Shown here: piece after piece, positions 1 to 5,607 of the stretch | Position numbering within the stretch: position 1 is the stretch's first letter | Layout: each line of letters starts with the position of its first letter | Source of the DNA: Desulfobacterales bacterium | GTDB lineage: Bacteria; Desulfobacterota; Desulfobacteria; Desulfobacterales; JAFDCJ01 | Direction of reading: 5' to 3' | Length of the DNA: 10,540 bases | Assembly: GCA_020345785.1 (NCBI GenBank) | Contig: CP070771.1 | Coordinates: forward strand, 7,003,159-7,013,698 | Position numbers and translations under genes: made by a program | Notes under the pieces: model-generated | What the model saw: only the letters and a program-made list of their open reading frames with translations | Told to the model about the DNA's origin: nothing | Databases searched by the model: none

Positions 1-346
1 GATCAGTATACCGGCTTTTCAGGTGTGGCCTGATCTTTCTGAGAGGCTTTTCATTTACCAACAATTACGCACACCTGCTTGAATAGGGCTTATCATCCTG
101 TGCGTATAGTTTGCTGTCAGCCCTGGGTCGAGTTTTTTGCTTCGACATCCCAAAGCCGGACCGTCTGTCCGTTTCAGATCACCATACTCTCTGAAAGCGT
201 TTATACGGAATTGGTTGAATGATTCATGGTAATTCTTTCGAATTAAAGCGAATACGACCGCAAACATCAGCATAGAGCATTTTTTAAGGCAATCGCTGTA
301 AAATTTTAACCTAATTTCCAGCGACTGCATCTGGAGGCTGAAGCCG
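1..346. other. Non-coding leader region upstream of the hybrid kinase
   Basis: I see no convincing gene here. A small inverted repeat TCAGG / CCTGA (19-23 and 29-33, 5-nt loop) lies near the left edge, and GATCAG at 1-6 is repeated inverted at 30-35. Neither is followed by a good T tract, so I do not call a terminator. No clear -35/-10 pair for the downstream kinase was found. The segment just before the kinase start (260-330) is AT-rich, as expected for a promoter region. One stray copy of the GCATAGAGCAT motif (about 271-281) resembles the GCATAGN arrays found elsewhere in the window. Confidence 0.5.
333..337 (+). promoter_or_regulatory. Ribosome binding site of the hybrid kinase
   Basis: GGAGG lies 9 nt before the ATG at 347. 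This is a near-perfect Shine-Dalgarno sequence and fixes the start of the kinase at 347. Confidence 0.8.
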
Positions 347-1942
347 ATGGCACGAAGAAAAACCCGTCAATTCAGCAGGGACAACTTAGCGGATGACAGG
401 CCGGACCCTGAGATCGATCGGGCAGCCTTGAAAGAGGGACACGAGAGATATCGCCTGCTGATGAAGTTGGCCGATGATGGACTCGTCGTCGTCCAGGATG
501 GTTTCATCAAGGAAGGCAACGACGGCCTGACAAAAATGTGCGGCTATCACATGGAGGAAGTGGTTGATACCCGTTTGGCCGGTTTTTTCCACGCCGATGA
601 TAGCGCCGCGGTGGAAGCGTTATGCAACGACGTCTTGAAGGATCCGAACGCCGTTGAAACCCTGCAGGCAACGCTCGTGTGCAAAAATGGTTATCAACTC
701 AGAGTGGAGATCACTGCAGCCCTGTGTGCCTTTCGGCAACAGCCGGCAAACACCCTGATTATCAGGGACATTTCGCAGCGTCCAGATGTCGGGGCGCATT
801 TGAAAGAACATCGCCAACTGGATTCCATCGCTGCGATAGCCGGAGGAATCGCCCATGACTACAACAATCTCTTAACTGCCATTATCGGGAATATTACCCT
901 TGCCCAAACATATCTGAATAAAGATGACAAACCTTTCCGACTCCTAAACCACGCGCTGGTTGCCTCTCAAACCGCCCGCAGTTTGACTCAAAAACTGATC
1001 ACCTTCTCCAGAGGGGGGTCACCGAATAAAGAAATAACGGCAGTGGAGCGTCTGGTCAGAAGTGCCGTCGAATTTACGTTAAGCGGCTCGAACATCCAAT
1101 GCGACTATAACTTCGCACCGGATTTGTGGCGGATTAAGGTTGATCAATCCCAGATCGGTCAAGCTCTCCACAATGTGGTAATGAACGCCCGGGAAGCCAT
1201 GCCGCAAGGCGGCCATATTGTCGCAGCAGCCGATAATGTAAATTTAACGTACGAGATTCCCACGCTGCCGGCGGGAAACTATGTGAGGATATCAATCACA
1301 GATCAGGGCCGCGGCATCGCTGAAAAGGAGTTTGATAAGATCTTTGAACCCTACTATTCCACCAAAAATCTGGGAAACCACAAAGCAATGGGACTCGGTT
1401 TATCCATTTGCCAATCGATAATTAAAAAGCACGCCGGAGAGGTCGCGGTGACGTCGCAAATCGGATTCGGAACCACCCTGAACATATATCTGCCGGCGGC
1501 CCATGGCGACATTCCAGCCAGAGCACCGGTCATGGAATCAGAATCCACCGGAGCGATTTTTGGCCACGGTAAAATTCTGGTCATGGATGATGAGGAGATG
1601 ATCCGGGAACTGGCCGGTGAAATATTGCACCATCTGGGCTACCGGGTTGAATTCGCCCAAGACGGGGCGGAAGCGGTCGCACGTTATAAGGCGGCCCTGA
1701 ACTCGGCGGACCCCTTTGATGCGGTCATCCTTGATCTGACGGTGCGCGGCGGCATGGGCGGCAAGGAAGCCATCCAAAAGCTGAAGGCACTTGACCCGAA
1801 CGTCAAAGGTATCGTTTCCAGTGGTTATTCCGATGACCCGGGAATGAAAGGATTTAAAGAGCACGGCTTCTGCGGCGTTGTGGCCAAGCCCTACAGTCTG
1901 GAAGAACTGGGGGAGAAGTTAAGCGCCGCGTTGAAAGGGTGA
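347..1942 (+). CDS. Hybrid sensor histidine kinase: PAS, HisKA, HATPase_c, receiver
   Basis: A 531-residue soluble hybrid sensor kinase. It is expected to autophosphorylate a histidine and pass the phosphate to its own receiver. Domains in order: a PAS-like sensor (about residues 33-148, ending in the usual DIS motif); a HisKA dimerisation helix with phospho-acceptor H170 in GGIAHDYNNLL; a HATPase domain with N box (N276/N280), G1 box DQGRG (319-323), F box KIFEPYYSTK (331-340) and G2 box MGLGLS (348-353); and a C-terminal receiver (about 408-530) with acidic pocket D414/D415, phospho-acceptor D463 in VILDL, conserved S492 and K514 in the AKP motif. The H box is of the NtrB-like type. There is no membrane segment or signal peptide, so it acts in the cytoplasm. 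No partner regulator or output domain lies beside it, so it is an orphan with unknown signal and target. A good Shine-Dalgarno supports the ATG. Confidence 0.95.
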   Translation: MARRKTRQFSRDNLADDRPDPEIDRAALKEGHERYRLLMKLADDGLVVVQDGFIKEGNDGLTKMCGYHMEEVVDTRLAGFFHADDSAAVEALCNDVLKDPNAVETLQATLVCKNGYQLRVEITAALCAFRQQPANTLIIRDISQRPDVGAHLKEHRQLDSIAAIAGGIAHDYNNLLTAIIGNITLAQTYLNKDDKPFRLLNHALVASQTARSLTQKLITFSRGGSPNKEITAVERLVRSAVEFTLSGSNIQCDYNFAPDLWRIKVDQSQIGQALHNVVMNAREAMPQGGHIVAAADNVNLTYEIPTLPAGNYVRISITDQGRGIAEKEFDKIFEPYYSTKNLGNHKAMGLGLSICQSIIKKHAGEVAVTSQIGFGTTLNIYLPAAHGDIPARAPVMESESTGAIFGHGKILVMDDEEMIRELAGEILHHLGYRVEFAQDGAEAVARYKAALNSADPFDAVILDLTVRGGMGGKEAIQKLKALDPNVKGIVSSGYSDDPGMKGFKEHGFCGVVAKPYSLEELGEKLSAALKG

Positions 1943-1949
1943 ATAAACA

Positions 1950-1990
1950 TGAATGTGAATTGTCCGTGGTCCGTGGTCCGTAGTCGATTG
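1950..1990. repeat. Heptamer tandem array, GTCCGTN family
   Basis: Three clean GTCCGTG/A units (1962-1982) and a degenerate fourth (GTCGATT) follow a partly matching TGAATTG unit, all in 7-bp register. The array begins within about 20 bp of the kinase stop codon and lies in the kinase's sense orientation. Confidence 0.85.
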
Positions 1991-2154
1991 CTAGAAAATG
2001 TTTTGAATATCAATCTTAACCTGTCCCATCCTCGCCGAATAAATTAGGGGCGGAAATCACGCAATTGTCGTTTTCACAAAGTAAAAATTCCTCCATCAGG
2101 GTATATTTAAACAGCATCGATCAATATACAGCCGCCTTTTTTGGGTATTCATCA
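1991..2154. other. Unique core between two inverted heptamer arrays
   Basis: About 165 bp of AT-leaning sequence between the convergent kinase and His-rich genes, with opposed GTCCGTN arrays on each side. GGCGG (about 2049-2053) and CCGCC (about 2132-2136, followed by T6) could pair only across 80 nt. I therefore do not call it a terminator. No reading frame is supported. Confidence 0.4.
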
Positions 2155-2182
2155 ACGGACGACGGACAATTGACGACTGACC
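2155..2182. repeat. Heptamer tandem array, ACGGACN (inverted GTCCGTN) family
   Basis: Four 7-bp units (ACGGACG, ACGGACA, ATTGACG, ACTGACC). Read on the minus strand it starts 3 nt after the stop of the His-rich gene. There it reads AATTGTCCGTCGTCCGT, matching the array at 1959-1975 with one mismatch in 17. Confidence 0.85.
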
Positions 2183-2185
2183 ATT

Positions 2186-2437
2186 TTATTTTCCTTTGAG
2201 CCCGCCCAATGCCGCCGCAAACTTCTCATTGATTGCCAGCGACATTTCCGCGGCTTCTGTAAGAAACTCTGCTGTTTTCTGCCTTCCATTTGCCTTTGCT
2301 TTTTCGGCCCAATTCCTGTAATTTAGAGCATGATCCTCGTTGTGTTTGATCCAGTGGTTGAGCAATTTTATCAGCTTCTCGTCAAACGGCATTTCATCAT
2401 GGGTATCATGATCATGGTGATGATGGTCGGTGGACAT
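2186..2437 (-). CDS. Small His-rich protein, possible metal binder
   Basis: An 83-residue protein of unknown function. Visible features are an N-terminal His/Asp cluster (H5-H8, D9, H10, D11, H13) followed by a predicted all-helical body. In the motif HWIKHNEDH, H28, H32 and H36 are spaced i, i+4, i+8, so they would lie on one helix face. The rest is charged and Ala-rich, with no signal peptide, membrane segment or Cys. I recall similar short proteins (His-rich head, then LLxHWIxHNxxHA) in sulfate reducers and archaea, but I cannot name a characterised member. The likely idea is a cytoplasmic metal (Ni, Zn or Co) binder or buffer, inferred only from His content. The ATG at 2437 has a strong AAGGAG site. 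The gene converges with the hybrid kinase and diverges from the PBP gene; neither neighbour explains its role. Confidence 0.8.
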   Translation of the reverse strand: MSTDHHHHDHDTHDEMPFDEKLIKLLNHWIKHNEDHALNYRNWAEKAKANGRQKTAEFLTEAAEMSLAINEKFAAALGGLKGK

Positions 2438-2443
2438 GATTAT

Positions 2444-2449
2444 CTCCTT
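2444..2449 (-). promoter_or_regulatory. Ribosome binding site of the His-rich gene
   Basis: AAGGAG on the minus strand ends 6 nt before the ATG at 2437. This strong site is the best evidence that the small minus-strand frame is real and that the longer opposite frame is a shadow. Confidence 0.8.
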
Positions 2450-2458
2450 AATCTATTG

Positions 2459-2491
2459 GACACAGATTTACGCAGATTTTCACGGATCTTA
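2459..2491. repeat. 11-bp-period tandem repeat
   Basis: Three degenerate units of 11 bp (GACACAGATTT, ACGCAGATTTT, CACGGATCTTA). A related inverted segment, ATCCGTGTCC at 2590-2599, matches the start of the first unit (GGACACAGAT, 2458-2467) in 9 of 10 positions on the other strand. The two together bracket about 140 bp. Confidence 0.65.
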
Positions 2492-2554
2492 AAATCAACG
2501 TTCTTTATTTTTGCGTTGCAAAAATACAAAAAATATCTGTCTAATCCATGCCTG

Positions 2555-2586
2555 CCCCGTGCAGTGCGAAGCCTATTTCACAGGGG
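2555..2586. repeat. Imperfect dyad between the two 11-bp-type repeats
   Basis: CCCCGTG at 2555-2561 faces CACAGGGG at 2579-2586, pairing with one bulged A and further weak pairs inside. The core contains GCGAAGCC, also present in the hairpin at 5561-5588. It could fold as a hairpin of about 32 nt but has no T tract. Confidence 0.4.
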
Positions 2587-2869
2587 TTCATCCGTGTCCC
2601 TTTGGTTGACAGCTACATATAACGACATAGATCATTGGCATACATACACAGTGTTCTTTCTATTTTGCCCGGTAGGGCAGGTTATATACCCACTACAAAA
2701 AGGCGAATACTGCATTAATTATGACGCTGTGTATAAAATCTAAAATAGCATCCGGATTGACAGGTTTTTTTACAATCAGCATCCACTTCAGTCAAGGATG
2801 AAGCTTGAAAAATTTGGCCGGCAATCAACTGAATAAACCGTTGCCGGAAAGAATTGGAATATTACCGCA

Positions 2870-4822
2870 GTGCGATCTCTTTTTAACCGAAAAACCTTCA
2901 CCATTTGTTTTGTCCTGTTGGCCGGAATATCAGCCGGCGTGCTGGTCGGTGCGTTCTTTGCCTTCACCCACGATCTGCCGCAAATTCGAAACCTGGAAAC
3001 CTTTAGACCGCAGGCGGTGACCCGCATTTATTCCTCTGATAAAGTATTGTTGGCCGAACTGTTCCAGGAAAAAAGAGACCCGGTGCCGCTGGAAAGCATG
3101 CCCCGGTACCTCACGGAAGCGCTGGTCGCCACTGAGGACCGCAAATTTTACAGGCATAGCGGTGTTGATCTAAAAGGGATTGCCAGGGCCATCATCAAGG
3201 ATATTCGGGCCGGTGGATTTGTCGAGGGCGCCAGCACCATCACCCAGCAGCTCGCCAAAACATTGTTCCTGACCCCGCGTAAAACCATCGTTCGGAAAAT
3301 CAAAGAAGCCATCCTGGCATTTCAGCTGGAGCGCCGCTATACCAAAGATGAAATCCTGGAGTTGTATTTAAACCAGGTATATTTTGGCAGCGGCGCATAC
3401 GGCGTTCAATCGGCGTCCGAAATCTTTTTCGGCAAGTCGGTTCAGGACCTCAGCCTGGCCGAATGCGCTCTGATTGCAGGCATGCCCAAATCCCCCTCCC
3501 GCTTTTCACCGTTGGTAAATATAGATCTGGCGCGCCAGCGGCGGGATACGGTGCTGAAGCAAATGCTCACCACGGGTATTATTTCGGCAGCCGAGTATCA
3601 ATCGGCGATAGAAGAAGAAATTGAGCTAAAAGATCGAGACAAAAAATTGAATCGGGCGCCCTATTTCGTAGATTACGTCCAAAAAAATTTAGAAGAGATA
3701 TTAGGAGAAGCGAAGCTGTATAAAGGTGGACTCTCAATTTACACCACCCTTGATCTCAAACTGCAAGAAGCTGCTCAAAGAGCGGTAGATGACGGTTTGA
3801 TTGACCTGGAAAAGCGAATGGATAAAAACAACATCCAGCCCGTAGATCCCCAGGCCGCATTGATTTGCCTGGAAATAAAATCAGGCGGCATACTCGCCAT
3901 GGTGGGCGGAAAAGATTTCTATGAAAGCCCTTTTAATCGGGCAGCTGCCGCCAAGCGACAACCGGGCTCGGCTTTCAAACCCATCGTTTATGCCTACGCT
4001 ATCGAACACGGGTTCGCCCAAAACAATTTGATTCTAGATGCCCCGGTTGTTTTTAAAGGCGCAGATAAGGACCAGGATTGGCGCCCGGAGAACTTCTCCG
4101 AGACGTATCTGGGAGAAATAACCCTTCGCAAGGCCTTGGCCATATCCCAAAACATTCCGGCTGTGCGCTTGATCGAAATGTTAGGACCCCTTTCAGTGGC
4201 TCAGTTCGCTCATCGGCTCGGTATCGAGTCGAATCTCGCGCCTGATTTATCACTGGCGCTCGGCACGTCGGAGGTATCCTTAATCAATCTGACCGCGGCC
4301 TACGCCGTCTTCCCACGGGAGGGTAAATGGATTGAGCCATACGGTGCCATGGAAGCTGCTGACCATCGAGGACGTATTGTATGGCGTGCCAAACCGCCGA
4401 AAAGGCTGGTGATGACCCGCGAGGGAGCGGCCATTATCACGAACATGCTTGAGGGCGTCGTCGAGGAAGGAACCGGCCGCCAAGCAAGGTCCCTAGAAGG
4501 CACCGTAGCCGGCAAGACAGGCACAACCAATAATTATAATGATGCGCTTTTTATTGGTTTTTCACCGACCGTAGTCACCGGGGTGTGGGTCGGCCGCGAT
4601 TCGGGCGGCACCCTGGGTGACAAAGAAACCGGCGCCAGAGCAGCCCTGCCGATCTGGATTCAATTCATGCAAACCGCCCTCGCCGCCGGATCCCCTCAGC
4701 AGTTTGACCTGCCGAACAACGTCAGCAGGGTGCCGATAGATCCACAAACCGGACTGCTTGCGCCGCCGGGATCAAAAGAGGCCGTTTGGGCGCTGTTTAA
4801 AAAAGGCACGGAGCCAAAGTGA
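2870..4822 (+). CDS. mrcA: Class A penicillin-binding protein, PBP1A family (bifunctional)
   Basis: A 650-residue inner-membrane enzyme that polymerises lipid II into glycan strands (GT51 domain) and cross-links their peptides (transpeptidase). A short cytoplasmic head is followed by one membrane anchor (about residues 10-32). The GT51 domain (about 60-235) shows catalytic E89 in ATEDRKFYRHSGVD, the motif GASTITQQLAK (120-130) and RKIKE with E146. The transpeptidase domain (about 325-600) shows S367 and K370 in PGSAFKP, S426-Q-N428, and KTGT (549-552), so both active sites look intact. It is shorter than E. coli PBP1a (about 850 residues), with little room for the insert between the two domains and a short tail. 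The start is GTG at 2870 with only a weak GGAA-type ribosome site. An in-frame TAA at 2834 rules out any start further upstream. It is monocistronic here, with convergent arrays downstream. Confidence 0.96.
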   Translation: MRSLFNRKTFTICFVLLAGISAGVLVGAFFAFTHDLPQIRNLETFRPQAVTRIYSSDKVLLAELFQEKRDPVPLESMPRYLTEALVATEDRKFYRHSGVDLKGIARAIIKDIRAGGFVEGASTITQQLAKTLFLTPRKTIVRKIKEAILAFQLERRYTKDEILELYLNQVYFGSGAYGVQSASEIFFGKSVQDLSLAECALIAGMPKSPSRFSPLVNIDLARQRRDTVLKQMLTTGIISAAEYQSAIEEEIELKDRDKKLNRAPYFVDYVQKNLEEILGEAKLYKGGLSIYTTLDLKLQEAAQRAVDDGLIDLEKRMDKNNIQPVDPQAALICLEIKSGGILAMVGGKDFYESPFNRAAAAKRQPGSAFKPIVYAYAIEHGFAQNNLILDAPVVFKGADKDQDWRPENFSETYLGEITLRKALAISQNIPAVRLIEMLGPLSVAQFAHRLGIESNLAPDLSLALGTSEVSLINLTAAYAVFPREGKWIEPYGAMEAADHRGRIVWRAKPPKRLVMTREGAAIITNMLEGVVEEGTGRQARSLEGTVAGKTGTTNNYNDALFIGFSPTVVTGVWVGRDSGGTLGDKETGARAALPIWIQFMQTALAAGSPQQFDLPNNVSRVPIDPQTGLLAPPGSKEAVWALFKKGTEPK

Positions 4823-4824
4823 TC

Positions 4825-4859
4825 GCATAGGGCATAGCGCAAAGGGCATGGCGGCATCG
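4825..4859. repeat. Heptamer array, GCATAGN family (copy 1)
   Basis: Five 7-bp units starting 3 nt after the PBP stop: GCATAGG, GCATAGC, GCAAAGG, GCATGGC, then a degenerate unit. The third unit carries the GCAAAG variant, as in the copy at 8467-8501. Confidence 0.85.
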
Positions 4860-4870
4860 AAGGTTGGAGA

Positions 4871-4920
4871 GTGTGAGGGTCTGAGGGTGAGAAGGTAAGA
4901 AGCTGGGAGGGTGGGAAAGG
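4871..4920. repeat. Octamer purine-rich tandem array
   Basis: Six units in 8-bp register (GTGTGAGG, GTCTGAGG, GTGAGAAG, GTAAGAAG, CTGGGAGG, GTGGGAAA). The strand is almost free of C, giving strong purine asymmetry. Confidence 0.75.
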
Positions 4921-4930
4921 GTTTTTGTGA

Positions 4931-4963
4931 AATGACGAATGCCGAATGACGAATGTCGATGGG
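4931..4963. repeat. Heptamer array, AATGNCG family
   Basis: Four units in 7-bp register: AATGACG, AATGCCG, AATGACG, AATGTCG. Only the fifth base varies. Confidence 0.8.
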
Positions 4964-5023
4964 AGGAATTCTTTCGCTTTTAAATGTTGTTAAAAGACAG
5001 AGCGAAGCAGATTTCAATAATTA

Positions 5024-5051
5024 GTCAATCGTCAATTGTCAATCGTCAATT
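5024..5051. repeat. Heptamer array, GTCAATY family
   Basis: Four exact units GTCAATC / GTCAATT alternating C, T, C, T. This is the least degraded array in the window. Confidence 0.9.
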
Positions 5052-5083
5052 GCTTGGCGTGCGTGTTGCGGGGTGCAACGATT

Positions 5084-5114
5084 GGGCATAGAGCATAGAG
5101 CAGAGCGCATAGCG
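5084..5114. repeat. Heptamer array, GCATAGN family (copy 2)
   Basis: Read from 5086 the units are GCATAGA, GCATAGA, GCAGAGC, GCATAGC. They match the minus-strand reading of the copy at 8467-8501 at 26 of 28 positions by my hand alignment. Confidence 0.85.
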
Positions 5115-5145
5115 TAAAAAGAAAAGAGAGGGGTGCGCGGGTTCT

Positions 5146-5180
5146 TCGATTGCGGATTGCAGATTTCGGATTGCGGATTG
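5146..5180. repeat. Heptamer array, CGGATTG family
   Basis: Five units in 7-bp register: TCGATTG, CGGATTG, CAGATTT, CGGATTG, CGGATTG. Confidence 0.85.
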
Positions 5181-5211
5181 AAAAGGAACAAATAGAAGTA
5201 TGAAGGTAGGC

Positions 5212-5234
5212 GTTGCGGGTTGCGGGGTGCGGGG
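5212..5234. repeat. Heptamer array, GTTGCGG family
   Basis: Three units: GTTGCGG, GTTGCGG, GGTGCGG. A related GTTGCGGGGTGC stretch occurs near 5064. Confidence 0.75.
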
Positions 5235-5430
5235 AGGAAAAGATGAGCGCTGGCTTTAGGAGCGTTTCACTAGTTGAACACCTTTGCTCTTAAAATCAGA
5301 TGTGAAATCCCGCTGATTTTGTGCGGGAAGGAGCGCTTCGCTTCAGGACCTGCCCGGCGGCCTTGTTGTGATTGACTTGACGGATTCAGAGCCCAAGATC
5401 ACAGCTCACGGTATATGTGCCTGCCAGATT
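5235..5430. other. Non-repetitive core of the 785-bp PBP downstream spacer
   Basis: About 195 bp without tandem periodicity and without a supported reading frame. It holds two overlapping stems (5292-5328, listed separately) and two AGCGCT palindromes (5246-5251 and 5332-5337). It may be a unique relic, a small dispersed element or a structured RNA. The sequence alone does not decide. Confidence 0.4.
5292..5328. other. Two mutually exclusive stem-loops
   Basis: AAAATCAG (5292-5299) pairs perfectly with CTGATTTT (5313-5320), an 8-bp stem with a 13-nt loop. TCCCGC (5308-5313) pairs perfectly with GCGGGA (5323-5328), a 6-bp stem with a 9-nt loop. The two share base 5313 and interleave, so they cannot both form, as in attenuator-like switches. 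No gene is close enough to show what would be controlled. Confidence 0.45.
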
Positions 5431-5463
5431 TGTTGTCATTGGTTCTCTGTCGTTTGTCTTCTG
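5431..5463. repeat. Degenerate heptamer array, TTTGTCN family
   Basis: Units with GTC at positions 5-7 in three of the first four 7-bp units. It shares the 12-nt string GTTTGTCTTCYG with the array at 9601-9635. Confidence 0.55.
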
Positions 5464-5467
5464 AACC

Positions 5468-5510
5468 AATCAACTCAATCAACTCAATCAACCAATCAAC
5501 TTAATCAACC
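5468..5510. repeat. 8/9-bp tandem array, AATCAACTY family
   Basis: Five units AATCAACTC, AATCAACTC, AATCAACC, AATCAACTT, AATCAACC, mixing 9- and 8-bp lengths. It runs directly into the GAACCCN array. The same family occurs at 8407-8460. Confidence 0.85.
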
Positions 5511-5552
5511 CTGAACCTTGAACCCAGAACCCTAAACCCAGAACCCGGAACC
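5511..5552. repeat. Heptamer array, NNGAACC family, with G-quadruplex potential on the minus strand
   Basis: Six units in perfect 7-bp register (CTGAACC, TTGAACC, CAGAACC, CTAAACC, CAGAACC, CGGAACC). Two more units (5587-5600) resume after a GC-rich hairpin and lie 8 nt from the stop of the 353-residue gene. On the minus strand, C runs at 5523-5525, 5530-5532, 5537-5539, 5544-5546 and 5551-5554 become five G3 or longer runs separated by 4-nt loops. Confidence 0.9.
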
Positions 5553-5588
5553 CCGCTTGTGGGGCCGTAGCGCGCAGCGCGAAGCCCC
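5551..5588. other. GC-rich hairpin interrupting the GAACCC array
   Basis: GGGGC (5561-5565) pairs with GCCCC (5584-5588), enclosing a second stem GCGC-GCA-GCGC (5570-5580). CCCC at 5551-5554 could pair instead with GGGG at 5561-5564. There is no T tract on either strand, so it is not a standard intrinsic terminator. Confidence 0.5.
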
Positions 5589-5607
5589 AAACCCTGAACC
5601 TAACTCT

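Larger units (their letters stand above)
2438..2869. other. Divergent spacer between the His-rich gene and the PBP gene
   Basis: A 432-bp spacer that must hold promoters for both flanking genes. Its left part carries an 11-bp-period repeat and an imperfect dyad, listed separately. Two TTGACA hexamers (2606-2611 and 2757-2762) resemble -35 boxes for rightward transcription, but neither has a good -10 box at 16-18 bp, so no promoter is called. TATAAAAT near 2732 is a possible -10 without a matching -35. A 12-codon frame at 2798-2836 has no properly spaced ribosome site and is not called. Confidence 0.4.

Noticed and set aside
55..330. 91-codon minus-strand frame upstream of the kinase
   Set aside because: No ribosome site before its ATG, no recognisable protein character, and it covers the region needed for the kinase promoter.
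2330..2743. 137-codon plus-strand frame
   Set aside because: It is antisense to the His-rich gene at its start and then runs through repeats. It has no ribosome site, whereas the minus-strand gene has a strong one.
2757..2785. TTGACA with nearby TACAAT as a PBP promoter
   Set aside because: The spacing is only 8 bp. No good -10 lies at 16-18 bp.
2798..2836. 12-codon frame just before the PBP gene, possible leader peptide
   Set aside because: The AAGG before its ATG has no spacing and the coded peptide shows no regulatory codon pattern.
4772..5017. 81-codon minus-strand frame after the PBP gene
   Set aside because: It reads through two tandem arrays and the PBP 3' end. Its sequence is a by-product of the repeats.
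5468..5552. CRISPR array
   Set aside because: Units are 7-9 bp, directly adjacent and without unique spacers.
5511..5600. Telomere-like repeat as evidence of a replicon end
   Set aside because: The unit only resembles telomere repeats, is short and degenerate, and lies between intact chromosomal genes.
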